Below, one piece after another: positions 12,119 through 27,100 of a DNA stretch of 64,000 bases (position 1 is the first letter of the stretch; the number at the start of each line of letters is the position of its first letter). The position numbers were made by a program, and so were the translations under genes. The DNA comes from Acestrorhynchus altus (Eukaryota; Chordata; Actinopteri; Characiformes; Acestrorhynchidae). The DNA lies in contig CM067524.1 of the NCBI GenBank assembly GCA_034509495.1, forward strand, positions 17,134,498 through 17,198,497, given 5' to 3'. A model generated the notes under the pieces. It saw nothing but the letters and a program-made list of their open reading frames with translations. It did not search any database and had not been told where the DNA came from.

Positions 12119-15100
12119 TGATATTAAAATGATACAGGAATTTACCAGATATTGCCCTGTGATGATACATGTTTGATTATGTGTATTTCCAGCAAAAAAA
12201 GAAAAAAAACAATAATAAAAGTGAAAAGAAATTTGGGAAATGGAATTTGAGAAAAAATAAAATGGATATTATAAGGCCCTATAGGTTTCATCAGGAGAAA
12301 CAGAAACTGCTTTTGGTATATATTACATGAAAAGGAGAACCGTGTGAATCTTCCTTTTGTATTAAAGAGCAGAAATGTTTTAAATAATAATAATAATAAT
12401 ATTAATAATAATAATAATAATAATTTTTATTAGTAGTAGTAGTATAACAATAATTATAAAGTAATAAATAATATATTATAATGAATTATATCCATACATT
12501 TCTTATATATTTACCATTTTTGTATTTAATCTGTACTTTTGAAATATGTTTGAATATCTATGATAATAATATACTAGTTTGGCCATTATTTTATTCGCAA
12601 TACTGCACCACTTTCACAGTCATTTTATAATGTGGTTATTATTCAGGACATATTTTAACATTTTTAAATTTTAAGGTTATATTAATTATTTATATATAAC
12701 GGTGCCACAGAAGACACACAGCATATTTTAATCAGTTCATGCATTTACCTGCAACCAAATTCCAAACATTTGAATGGTACTAATACAGCAGAACAGATAC
12801 AAAAAATATTTTGTATGTTAAGAAACTAAAATGTCGCATCAGAAGAGTTGCTGTTTTTATCTTCCAAATGTTTTCATCTGTTCAATAATGTTGTGTTAGT
12901 GGCAGTTGAAGGAAGAAAGCAGCTGGATACCTATATGTGAATTGGGGGACACACGTGCTCGCTTTCACTCTCCTAACACTCGTGGCATAATGTGATTTGG
13001 GGGAGTCCTAACTAGTTGTTTGGGAATTGGGAGTGATTCAGTTGGAGATATGGTTGAGAAGAAGTAAACCAAAAAAATAGCACAATGTTAACTGTTGTAA
13101 CATTGGATATCAAGGACTATTGAGTTACAGACTATTGTACATAATATTACATAATTACAGACTAAAGGCAGGCTACATTCATGTTAAATGTCTAATCATG
13201 AGCCTCTCTCCCTCAGACTGATCCATGGCATCGGCCGCTCAGGTGATATTGCTGCTGTTCAGCCGAAGGCTGCGGGTTCCAGTATCCTCAATAAGATAAC
13301 CAATTCAGTAGTGCTAGATGTTCTCAAATTTGCAGGTAATTGATTGCTTTAGGTTATTGTAAACATTCCTAAACTGTTTGTTCATTGTCTTGTTGGGGCT
13401 CATTTAATATGGTCTCTTTCCATCAGTAGCATTCAGAGACATGATACTTGTTCTCTTTGCAGGTGTGAGAAGCGTAACTTCATGCTTCGTGGTCCCCATG
13501 GCGACTGGAATGAGCTTGACTTTGTGTTTCCTCACCCTCAGACACAGGAGGCCAGCGGCACGCTACATCCTTTGGCCTCGCATTGACCAGAAGTCCTGCT
13601 TTAAATCTATGATCACTGCTGGTATGATTTGTACAGTCTGTGCTGGTATCCTGATCATACCTGTATTAAAGTATAGCCTGTCAGAGAAGTACCATCAGTG
13701 ACATAAGTCTTGGATCAGATTGTCTGTTTTAAACACAATTTGTAATAATTTGTACACAGTTTTGTACATTACTGAGGTTGTGTTCACTGTTTAGTTGTGC
13801 ATCACATGAACAGCGCTTTTCTGTGGGGGTTATATGAGCTGTGTGAACAATTAAACAACTGTGCCTCCAATGGGTTATGAGATACTCCAGATATATAATG
13901 TGCATATTTTTAATATGCAGTTATGATGTATAGTTTTAAATACTATTACGTTTGGGTCTCACACCATATTTGTAACATGGTTTTGGTGACTGAGCAACAG
14001 AAATGTTTCATCATGCTGTCCTATATACTGTTAATATGAGCAGGTTTTGAACCAGTGGTCATTGAAAATGTTCTGGAAGGAGATGAGCTGAGGACAGATC
14101 TAGAGGCAGTGGAGAAGAAAATTGAGGAACTTGGAGCTGAGAACATCCTCTGTGTCCATTCCACCACTTCGTGTTTTGCTCCTCGCGTTCCTGACAGGCA
14201 AGTGATCTGTCTGCATCCTGAGTTTGTGGTTGTCCTTAGTCAACTTAGTCATGTGAAAAATTGGAAAACTCAAGTAAAACTTTCTAAACATGTTTTAACG
14301 CATGGATATTTTATCTTCATTTGAACAATACTGAAGGATGGAGGTGGAATAAATAAAACAAATAAATAAAATTATTTTTTTATCATTTTTATTACTAATT
14401 AAAATATTTAAATTAAGGGTCAGGTACAGCACATCAGCTACAAAAGAGAGACGTCCTTAGAGGCTGTCTTGTTTAATCCTCAGACATAAGTTTGGTTTGT
14501 TCATGATTTTTAGGTGAGTAGTATCACCATGGCAAGATCGAAACAACTCTCTGAGGCCTTCAGAAAGAAGGTTGCAGATACATACAGTGAGGAAAAGCAT
14601 TTGATACACTACCAATTTTTTCCCCACTTACAAGAAATGGAGAGATCAGTAATTTCTTAAATACACTTCAACTGTGAGAGACAGAGACATCTAAAATCCA
14701 GAAAATCACATTGTATGATTTGTAATTAATTAATTTGCATTTTATTGCATGAAATAACAGTTTGATCACCTACGAACCAAGTTTTTCTTTAAGAAGGCCT
14801 CAGACTCTCAGACTCATTACCTGTATTAATTGTACCTGTTTGAACTTGTTACTTGGACAAAAGACACCTGTCTGCACACTCAGTCAGTCATCCTCCAACC
14901 TTTCCACTATGGCCAAGGACAAAGAGCTGTTTAAGGACAGCAGGGACAAAATTACAGACCTGCTAAAAGCTGAGATCAGCTACAGGACAATAGGAAAGCA
15001 GCTGTACCGAAAAATAAAGTTCTGTTTTTCTATTGTCTCTAATACTTATTTCACAGAATATAATACAAATTAATTGTTTAAAAGTCATACAGTGTTTTTA

Positions 15101-18100
15101 GATTCTGTCTTTCACTGTTGAAGTGTACCCATGATAAAAATTACAGACCTCTCCATTCTTTGTATGTGTGAAAACCCTTTCCCCACTGTATAGTGTCTGA
15201 TAATGGATGTAAAAAAGATAGAAATGTTAAAATCATCCATTCCACTGTCTGGAAAAAAATACAAGTGGAGAACATTTAGAACAACTGCTAACACGGCCAG
15301 GTCATCTTATCAAGTTCAGCCCGAGAGCAGACTTCAGACTTCAGAAGTCTTCAACAATCCTAAAATGATATCACCAGTTGTCGTCAAAGTGCAGCATCTA
15401 CCATCAGATAGAGAAGCAAATCAGATTTTCATGGAATGTGTGCAAAACCTAAAGACTAAATTTAAAGTTAAGACTAAAGTTGGGCAGAGAACATCTAGAC
15501 ATAGATCACGACTTTTGGAACAGTGTGCTTTGGAAAGAGTAATCCAAAGTTGAATTATTTCTAAAGAATTATTTCAGCTACAGAAGACATGTTTGGCGCA
15601 AATCAAACACAGCATTTCAGTACAAGAACATCATACCACCTGTGAATCATGGAAGTGGTATGGGGTGCTTTGTGGCTGCATGACCTAGAACCATTATGGA
15701 ATTCACTATAATTCTTCACTGTATCGGAGGGTACTTGGGGAACATTAGACCATCTGTGTAAAAAACAGGGAAATACTAGTTATTAGGGCATAAAATAAAG
15801 TCCTAACTCTTTTTTTCTCAAAAGTAATTAGCATTTTTTTTTGTACAAGCAACTAATAACAAAGTCAAATGGTGGTGCGAATATATCCCCTTTATCTGTA
15901 AAAATTGTTTGAAAGAAGATTGAATATTGGTGTCTATATTTCTTAATAAAGAACTAACCAGTTAATGCACTATCCTAGTTTTTTAATATAACAGTATATT
16001 TCACATCTGGACATATAACCAAAACAAATTGACATCATAGTCTCATCTGCTGGTGGTCTTTTTGCATTTAACTGCAATTTCTGTTTGGAGTTTTCTCACA
16101 TTGTGCTGTTTAGTCAGCTATTAGTTGCTGCAATATCTACAGTAAGCTTGATCCTCATTGGAAATCTTTGTGCCACTTTCACCTTTGTGTCTTTTGTTGT
16201 TCAGATTGGAAGAGTTGGCTGTTATGTGTGCCAAACATAATATCCCTCATATAGTAAACAATGCCTACGGAGTGCAGACATCAAAGTGCATGCATCTCAT
16301 ACATCAAGTGAGCAATGGTTGAGTGATTTACCTGTGATGTAATATTACTGTAACAAGCCGTTTAAACATACTAACTAAGAGTTTCTGCACAGGGTTCACG
16401 AGTGGGAAGAATTGATGCTTTTGTTCAAAGCTTGGACAAAAACTTCATGGTCCCTGTGGGAGGGGCCATTATCGCTGGCTTTGATGAGGAGTTCATTAAG
16501 GAGATCAGTAAAATGTACCCGGGTGAGAATTTCTGTTTATTTTTGTTTTCTGGATTTTTAGTAAACTATAATATAGTATAGTATAGTTTTGTCCCCTTTG
16601 TGAATGTTTGTGAAGGATAATCACATGTGGTTTGCATAGCAGCAGCAGTTGTACAAACAATTTGATCACCCACCACTTAGCTAAAGGTAGGGATGAACTT
16701 TGGCCATTCATTGGCCATTCCCTTGTGTTCACTGGTGGAGGGGATTGTCTATACTATGAGGGGATAGTGCTTTTGCCTTGTCTTCCCTGCGTTGATCTGG
16801 ATGCAATTCAGCAGACACCAGTCCACAAAGTCATGGATCGTTTTTTTGTAATCTCTGTCATCCTGATTTTGTAATGAGGCAGACAGTTGCTGAATCATCA
16901 AGCAACTTCTGTGGATGGCAAGTTGATGAGTTGTATAAGTCTACAGTTTACAGGAGAAAAAGGATCAGTGCCAATTCTCTGCAATCACTGAAATTACCTG
17001 CAGGGCCACTGTACTATGTACCACCCTGTCATACACCCAGTCCCATTCCTTCGAAAACTATGATTGATTGGTGAGGCAGTCCATGATCCATTTAGATGGT
17101 TCACCCCTGCATGTTCCAGCTTGTCCCTCAGGAGCCCAGGCTGTATAGTGTTGACAACACTGGAGATATCAAAGAACCGAATTCTCACAGTGTTTCCAGG
17201 CTTCTCTAGGTGAGGAAGAGCTCATTGTAGGTTGTGCCCGATGCCAGGCTGGTAGGCAAACTGAAGTGGGTCCATAGATGAGCTCACTGTAGGGAGGAGC
17301 TAGGTCCAATAGTCGTTTTCCAGAATCAGAATAATTTGATGAAAGGTGTAAGCAGACTCCTGTATTTTGACTACGAAATGGCTATAAATGTTTAAAATAA
17401 AAATACACAAAAGATTGTAAATGTAAGATGTAGTTGTAGCCAGTCCACAGTACTGCCATTTATTTTCGTCACCCATGCACACACAGTTTAATGATGTGTC
17501 AGGAGATGAAAACAGCACAACAAACAAACAAAACAAAAAAAGGACACAAATGAACCCAGGAAAAGCAGCTCTGTGTTTGAGGCCACGGCTGAATAGCATA
17601 TTGGACCTTCAGCTAAAAGTCAGTCAACTTGGCTAGACTGAGTTTACCCCCATGTTTTTTTCATACTCCTCTTTTAAGCCAGAGGCCCTGCCCCCAGAGG
17701 AACCACTGACCAATCTGACAGGGACGGGGAAATGGAACAGAAAACTGCAAACAAATGAAGACAATGTCCATTACACAGTTATACTGATGCATATAAACAG
17801 TACCGTATTTTCCAGACTATAAGCTACTACTTTTCCCACGCTTTAAACCATGCGGCTTATAACGAGGTGCAGTTTTTTCTTCTTATATATGATATTTTCC
17901 AGCTTTTTTTTTAAACTTTGCGGGTGCGGCTTATATTCCGGTGCTGCTTATAGTCCAGAAAATACGGTAATCGCTCTATACGTTTATATAGTAGTCTTCA
18001 TACACTTTTCATTATTTACAGATACTCAGATCTACAAGTCTGATTATGATGATTTCATCATGAATTCATCTTTACATGCTAGTACACCTCATTGGTGAAT

Positions 18101-21100
18101 GTATGGACACACTGTCACAGTATACCTCTGTGCAAGTCAAAAATGAAGCGATTTTTGTATATTACAACCAAATCATCAATGAATTTAGTCAGAATGGATC
18201 ACAGTCATTATTTAACAAGCTATACTATACAGTTATTACGACCACCTCCTTGGTTCTACACTTATTGTATATTTAAGCAAATTCCATGTACTATATAGGA
18301 GCAATTTGTAGTTCTGTAATTGCAGAGTGTAGTCCACCTGCTTCTTTGCATTCTATGTGCTTTCCTTCACACAGTTTTTCAATGGTCAGGACTCTGCAGG
18401 ACCACCACAGAAGGATGTTCTCAATATTGGTGGTGGTGTTTTAGTGTTGCACTGGCACTAGTGGGTCCCACACAACAGTGCTGATGGAGGGTGTAAACTC
18501 CTCATTGTCCTTGCTGGACTGAGAATAGCCCTCCAACCTGTGTCCTGCAGAAAGACTAGATAATGACCAAACCAAACACTGCAGAATCTCTCTCTGACTT
18601 TATATCTACAAGTTGGAGCAACTAGGTAGGAGTGTCTAATAGAGAGGACAGTGTGTGGACACAGTGTTTAAACACTCCAGCAGCACTGCTGTCTGACACC
18701 CATGTACTATCGCAACACACTAACACTATCGCAACACACTAATAATTCCTCCTCTGTAGTGGTTCTGCCATTGAAATACAGGGTCAAAGGAGGCTAATAA
18801 AGTATGCAGAGAAACTTTAGGCTGTAATTATAGAAATATAGGCCCCTGTATCTTGTTGTGTTTACTGAAAAGTGTAGAAACAAGGAGGTGGTTATAATAA
18901 TGTGACTCGACTCTGTATATAACTCCATAAAGATTTATCCCGAATCTCGTTAGTCAAAACAACCTGACATTAGTTTTCAACAGCATCTAAGCATGAGGAA
19001 ACTCTGGATTCTTGCCTCATCTACTAGCTAAGGATATCTGAGTGAGGAGCAAAGCACTTTTGTAAGTCTCTCTGGATAAGGGCATCTGCTAAATTCAAAC
19101 GGTTGTTTACAAAGTTGGCAAGAAACAAAACAGTCTGGAATGTCACATTATGCATGTCATGAAAGGGCAAAATGATTAGTGTTTTATATTATGTGGCTCT
19201 ATTATGTATTAAAAACAAAGATTATATTGTGTTGCACCAATATTGGCTGATGCTCCTCATGAAAGTACTCATGGCAAAATGTGGATCAGGACATCCCCAG
19301 AATTCCTAACTGTATGGTAAGGATGCTCATTTACAACATCTTGGCTTGTAAAGATTTATTATGCTGTTTGTGCTCTACTACAGGTCGCGCATCAGCTTCC
19401 CCATCTCTGGATGTCCTCATTACTATGCTCACCCTGGGGGCCAGTGGCTATAAGAAACTCCTGTCTGAGAGAAAGGTAAGCACCTGGCAGCTGCCTTGTG
19501 GAATTTAATGCCTAATTCAGTTGAAGCTCTCGTTCCTGCAGTTGTTGCTAGTAGAACAGCTAAGAGATATTGATTGTGGAGAAGCTGAGGCTTTTCCAAA
19601 AACGCCCTGGTACTTGCGTGCAATGCTATTGATGCAGCAGCCCTCTGCAGTGCATTTACTAGTCCATGTAGTACTGCAGACTATGGCAGCACAGACATTT
19701 AATGTCAATTTAAATACAGCTTAGCATGAAAATATGATGTACACTATACAACCAAATTTAGCTACTTTAAGTGGCATTCTTTGCTAGCACAGATGTGCAA
19801 ATGCACATACACAGCTTGTTGAGTCCCTGTTGATAAGTATTGCAAATAAAATAGCATTCTGGAGCAGATAAATATGAACTTATTGGTTGCATGATTAATG
19901 CATAGAGCTGTGGAAGAGTGGAACTGTGTTTTCGGGAATATTGCTGCTCCGTCCAGTAGTTTTGGAATTAATTGGAGATAAGCTGGGGTCATGATCATCG
20001 TACATCCTATTGCCACTGAATTCAATCAAATCTAGTAGGAAAACAATTCTGAACAGTAGAGATATTTACTGCAACACAAGCAGTATAAACTCTTTTTTTA
20101 ATTCTGTTGATTTTGGAAGAATCTCATGCTGCAATGAATACCCCTGTGTCACTGGCTGCTATGGGCATAAAATGAGAGAAACTCATGGTGTGGCCACCAT
20201 CCTCCCCTGACCTCAACCCTATTGAGAACCTTTGGAGTATCCTCAAGCAAAACATCTATGAGGTTGGGAGGCAGTTCATGTCAAAACAGTAGCTCTGGGA
20301 GGCCATCCTGACATCCTGCAAAGAAATTCAAGCAGAAACTGTCCAGTAACTCACAATTTTAATGAATGCAAGAATTGTGAGGGTGAATTCAAAGAAGGAG
20401 TCCTATGTTAACATGCTACCTGGCCTGTTAAGATGTTTTTGATTGAAATAGCTTTTGATTTCAATAAATGTGACTTCTTATTGCTGCAAGTTCAACAAAT
20501 GACCATTTTCAGTTCTTTTTAAAACAAAATGTTTTGAAATATTTTATAATAATGAGGAACAGTTCGTTTTACGGTTTTGAAAAAATACTGTTATTATTGT
20601 TTGTTCAATTAAGAATTAAAACTTTGATTTATACTCAAATGGTTAATGACTGTCATTTGCATTGACCACTTAGGAAAAATATACTTTACATAATAATTTG
20701 GAAAACTGTGTATATAGATTTAATATTATTTTTAATAGTGGTACAGCTGCTGTTCTATATAAATGCTTAAAAAAAGAACTCTATGCTGTTAGCATTTCAG
20801 TAATGAATTCATGATGGTGTCTTCATTGCAGTGAAAAACCTGCATGAAGATGCGGTGGCCTTTTTATTGTGCTCACGTGGGACTTCGGTTATTATTCTGT
20901 GCTGCTGCATTACTCTCATCCCATGTTATGCTCTAGTCTCATTGTAACTGATTCTGGAGTTTAATCTCTTTACTGCTAGCACTGCTGTTTCTGGTACAGT
21001 GTTGCCACTGAAGCACAATGAGAGATGCTAAGTAAGCCCTGAATAAAGTCAGAAAAGGAGAACGAGATGAGGGAGGAGGGGAGCAATGGAGAGGCAGATG

Positions 21101-24100
21101 GAGGGAGCGGGCCAGCAGATGGAAATTTGCAACATATGCAGTAAACAGTGTGAGCAAGCAGCTAAAAAAAGGCTGAGTCTAGTCAGAGAGGGGCTATTTA
21201 TAACTGTGCTTTTGCGTGGCCCAAAGGAACTGTACACCCACCTGGCTCAGGAGCTAAAGACACTGGCTGAGAGGCATGGAGAGAGACTGCTGCATACTCC
21301 ACATAACCCCATATCACTGGGTGAGACTCTTTTAAGCATTTACACATACTGTTAATGGGCCAACACACTAGATAATATTATGTCAGTTGGACAGACACAC
21401 AGGGCCAGATGTATGTGTGGAGAAAAATACACAGTACAGAATGTTGCTTAGATGTTATATAACATGAATGCGCAATGCGTCTAAATTTCAGAATTTATTT
21501 CTCAAGGCTGCCTACTTCGCATAGGACCACCTGCTGGTCTGATTGTCCTTGTGAGGTGAAGGGATTCGCAATGAAAAGTGCTACAAATGGGTTCTTTTGA
21601 GCAGTGTCACACAACAACCATTTTGGGAGTGTGAGAGTGGTGTGTGAGAGTGTTAAAGAACCTTTACAATGACTTCTTTCCATCTTTACACTCTTCTTTC
21701 AAAAGTAGCTCTTGTCACAATCATTACCACCCACTGTGCTGTCCACTATGGGTGGTAATGCTTTCTGTGGCATATTCCTGACACACACATGACACTGTGG
21801 ATCAAGGATTGTTAAAGGTCTGCACAACTTTGGAACTTTGGCACCCACAATCATGCCTTGTTCGAATGGTAACTTATAAACTGTGTAAATATATGGTTGG
21901 ACAGGTTGAATAGATAGGAGTGTAATTGACATTGTGTCTTAGTTATTGGAAAATCACGTTTTAACATTTTTTTTTAGCAGAGAAGAAAAAATTGCATTGG
22001 GGACAAGTCCAGAGTAGCAAAGTATAGATGTTTAAAACATAAAAAAGAGACAATATCTTGATCATTTTTGGGGAATAAGTTTTGGTGGGATAAATAATTT
22101 AATACCTATCCTAATTTTTATATACGGTATATCTAAAATAGATTCATAACCTCTAAACCTAAGTCCACCTAATTGAAGAATTCTGAACACAGAGCTGTTC
22201 AGACTGAGAATCTGGAGCTTCATGGCAGTTATGGTAGTCCAAGAAGAGCATTCTCACATGTGTTCTTCTTGTCCAGGTGGGAGAGGGCAATGTGCAGACT
22301 GAGGGCAAGTGCATTGTCAGTGGATCTATTCTGCCTGTATGCAAATTGCAGTGGGTCCAGGGTGGCATCAGTACTTGCAGAACTTGCCAAACTGCTTGTT
22401 TCAACACAAAGAGCAGATTATAATAAAATAATTATACTAAGGATACCTGATGCAAGTTTTTAATATCTGACTGTGTGGCATCATGTATCATGAAAATGTC
22501 TTCAGATATCAAGACCATGGTTTTGGCTTATTAACCTCCCTTATTTCAAACTATAGAGGATTTCTAAGAGTTGACATTTTATTTTATTTTGTGGGCAGGT
22601 GTTAGTTGTGGTCATCTTCATGGTCTTTGACTTAGTGTAGTCTAGGACAAAAACATTTATCCCAATGTATTTTAGCTGAATGTCTACATACAGTACTGTA
22701 TATGATGTGAAGAATACACCTATGAAATCCTGTCTTTTTGTACTATATTTAACCACACTGAAATGTGATCTTTTTTTTGTTTTGTTTTTTTACAAACACA
22801 CCAATTGCCCACATGCCAGAGCTCTGTCTTATGCCCCCTCCATGATGCGTGTGAAAAATGGGGAGTCTGGGCAGAGGGTTGCAGAGTAGAGGAGGAGCTG
22901 ACAGCATGGGGCAGTGCAGAGCGAGGGAGCAGAAAACAAGAAAACAAGGTTTTCTGCAAGATTGAAACGTTGTTTTTTTTTACCTTAAAAACTCAGTATA
23001 AAGGATATTGCCTTAACCCATATCCCTCTTTATATCCTGATATCAATTTACAGTGCATTCAGGAACCATTTACAGTGCTTCACTTTTTCCAAAATGGATT
23101 AAATTCATTTTATTTTGTATCTACACACAATACCCCATGATGACACAGTGAGAGGTTTTGTTTGAAATGTATTAAAAATAAAACGTAACATGTATATAAG
23201 TATTCATAGCCTTTTTTCAATACTCTGTTAGAGTTTGATGCTACAAGCTTGTCACACCTGTTTTTGGGAAGTATCTCATTCTTTTTTGCAGAACCACCCA
23301 AGCTCTGTCAGATTGGATCAGTCGGTAAAATGCGTCAGTGCACAGCCATTTTTAGAAATGTTCTCCAGAAATGTTCAACCGGGTTCAAGTCAGGGCTCTG
23401 GCTGGGCCGCTCAAGGACATTCACAGAGTTGTCCTGAAGCTGCTCCTTTGTTATCTTGGCTGTGTGCTTATCCTGTTGGAAGATAAACCTTCATCCCAGT
23501 CCAGACCTCTCTGGAGCAGGTCATCATCACAGATGTCTCTGTACATCGCTGCAATCATCTTTCCCTTGACCCTCACTAGTCTCCCAGTTCCTGCAGCAGA
23601 ACAACATCCCCACAGCATGATGCTGCCACCACCATGCTTCACAGTAGTAATAGTATTGGCTAGGTGATGAGCGGTGCATGGTTTCCTCCAGATGATGATG
23701 CTTGAAGTTCGGGTTCAAAAAGTTAAATCTTTTTGTTTCTCACAGTCTGAGAGTACTTTACGTGCCTTCCAGATGGGCTGTCATGTGCCTTTTACTGAGG
23801 AGTGGCTTTCGTCTGGCTACTGGCTACTCTACCATACAGGCCTGATTGGTGGAGTGCTGGAGAAATGGATGTCCTTCTGGAAGGTTCTCCTCACTCCACA
23901 GAGCAACGTTGGAGTTCTGTCAGAGTGGCCATTGTGTTCTTGGTCACTCAGTTTGGCCAGACAGCCAGTTCTAGGAAGAGTTCTGGTGGTTCCAAACTTT
24001 TATTCACCATTTACAGATGATGGAGGCCACTGTGCTCATTGGGGGCTTTAATGCAGCAGACATTTTACTATACCCTTGACCAGATCTATGTCTCGATACA

Positions 24101-27100
24101 ATATTGTCTTGAAGGTCTGCAGACAATTCCTTAGACTTCATGGTTTGGTTTGTGCTCTTACCTGCACTGTCTACTATGGGACCTTATATAAACAGCTGTG
24201 TGCCTTTCCAAATCATATCCAGTAAACTGAATTTACCACAGGTGTACTTCAACCTGTGGCTCAATTTTGAATGTCATGGGGAAAGGCTGTGAATCCTTAT
24301 GTATGTTATAATTTTTTATTACATTTTAAAAGTTGTATTTTTAGTACATTTGTCAAGTTTCAAACAAACGTTTCTCACTTTGAAGAGAAAATGATTTTTA
24401 ATCTATTTTGGAATAAGGCTGTAAAACATAAAATGTGGAAAAAGTCAAGCTCTGTGAATACTTTCCAGATGCATTGTAAATATCATTATATCGACCTGCC
24501 CTAGTATGGTCCACTGGTCTTGGACAGTTATCTTCCTGCAGACTGCAGATCCAGTCCTAATCACAATGGATCTGACTAATTTCTACTTTCAAAAAACCTG
24601 GTGTGTTAGTTGGGTTGCCAGAAAATAGCTGGTTGAAGGGTTGAAGACCATAATACTAATATATATATATATATTATAATCATAAACATACTATAATGTG
24701 TACCCTGGTTAAAGATTCCAACAGTGCACTTTGAGACTTAATGTCTGGGAATCTTGACAGAGGAAACTGTCCACTGAAACTTTCATCCTCCCTCATTGTA
24801 AATTAACTTTCCTCAGAAATGAATTGTGTTTTTCTCCATGCACCTGACTGCAAGTCTAGGCTCATTCTGTTATGTGCATATTTTATCAGGTGAAATCCAT
24901 CATGTTTGCATATGAAACTTGCAAAAGGCTTACTACATCTGGCTCATAGTGCTACCAAACATGTCTAACATCTTGCCCATTGTTAATTCTGTTTCTAATG
25001 ATGTGGAAAAAGAACCGTACACAATTTACTTTCTGGCCCCTTTGTCTTAAATATGCCATCAGCTCAGGATTACACCAGCCTCTTGAGATTCATTTAATCA
25101 CAAGATTAAATTATAATTTTTAATCACAAACATGTGCTGAATGTCCAACCAGGCCTCAGCACTGACACTCCACCATTCCAGGATTATTTCATTTGTAGCT
25201 GTCAGTGTTTAACTCTTGCTATACTGATTATGAAACAATGTGACTGACCGGCAGAATCACCAACTTACAGTATTAATTCTCAGTTGGGAGGAGTGGCTGA
25301 AATCCAGAGAGGCACACAGGAACTCTGGTTGAAATGAACTCCTGGTTCAAGGATGAGTGAATAAACAAGGACAGTAATTCAGGCTCTCAAGCAACTGGTG
25401 CAATCCTTATGTGGCAAGACTAATAATGAACAGGGTGTGCAAGTATTAGGGAATTCTAGAAATGTACCATAAAATTTATCATAAAATTAATCACAATATT
25501 TTGGTGAAACCTGGAATTTCTGGTGTTAAATGTGCTTTATTCTTTCCTTAGCTATGTCTCTAGATGGTCTCCAGGCTAGCAGTGATAAAGCAGTTACGCA
25601 ACTGGGCTCCATGCTCTTTACCAGACAGGTGTCTGGAGCCAGGTGAGAGCTTTATATAATGCAACACGTGCATTGTTTTCTCATTTCACTTATCCAGTTA
25701 TGAAGTGCCCCTGAAATATTGTTTATACATCTGTTCCAAGTTCTCTACAGATGGAGTTTTGCCAATTAATTTTGTAGATTTTCATCTACAAAGAAGAAAC
25801 AATATGTTGCAATATTAATAACAGGATTTTGTACTGCTGCCAGTTTCATTAATGCAGTCTGTGATGGAGATGCTTAAATATTTAAGATGTAATCATAAAT
25901 AGCTTATTCAAGACAGTTCTTTTATTGCTTCCAGTTTATATCCAGTTTAGTGTTTTCTGTTAATGCTTGCTTATACATTTTTGGCTGCCTTTATTTAGCA
26001 GTGTCCTTGGTTTGTGCATGAATATACAGCACATTAATTTAAATATTAAAGAAATAGTGCTTTCTATGACAATGGGTAGATCACTGTCTTTCTTGTTTTA
26101 TATAAGCCTCTTTACATGATGTATGTCTTGCTCAGTAGAGTTCATAATGTTCTGCTTGTAGGATGAAGGTAGTATTTTATTAAACATGTTTAAGGTGAGG
26201 CTCAAGTTAGTTCAATATTTAGAAAAGTATAGAACAAAGAAAAGTAACTTTTCATTACATGTCTATAGAGCTATCCGGTGCTTTAATGGGTTACTGTGTG
26301 CATACTCAAGACCTTTTGCATTGATTTTTCTGCTTCACTGACCTGATGGATATGCAACTGCCATGCTTTTACCGGACTTCAAATGGCTCTACTAATGCAT
26401 TTTTTGAGATGAAGCTAGATGTAACCGTAATGGGCTCCACACACAGGTTATTGGAACCCTCTGTATGTGTGGACCTTTAAAACCTAAAGTTTAGTATAAC
26501 TTTATTCAGCATTCATTTCGTATAACGGTATAAATTTGAGTTTAGTAACTCCCTGCAGCATGGAAATACTCCTGAAGGACAAGAAGAGAAGCAGAATAAA
26601 TGCTACCATTTGACAACGGCTACACCACTTTTGTCTTTGTAAGCATGTTTTGTTGGAATGCTAATTGGCCTTCACCAGATCCCTAGTGTAATTTAAATGA
26701 GGCTGCTAACTTCAGAATGCTGTAGGCTAATGGAGCAGTTCTTTTTCAGAGAAGTCAGCAACACAAAGTCTTACTGTATGGCTGATGTGATTAGAACTAC
26801 TGTCCAACTTGACAAAGTACACAAATCCTGAATTTGAGTAAAAGTACAGATGCTCTTTGTAAACTATATTACTCAAGTAAATGTCTACATTCCCTTTTTA
26901 TATTTCTGTTTGAGTCAAAACGAAGTACTTGCTTTTAAATATGTAGAAATAGTATTAACAGCTTAAATGCTTTATTCTGGATATTATAGTCAGTATTATT
27001 TTCCATTTCTTTTAACACCTATCTGTATCTGCATGCATGAATAAATGGTGTGTATGGTGTGTTACTTGGAACTTTTCCATTTTGTAAGTTTTATATGACA

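Noticed and set aside
19429..19724. Overlapping open frames on both strands beside sepsecs exon 8
   Set aside because: Short, no family resemblance, partly antisense of the exon.
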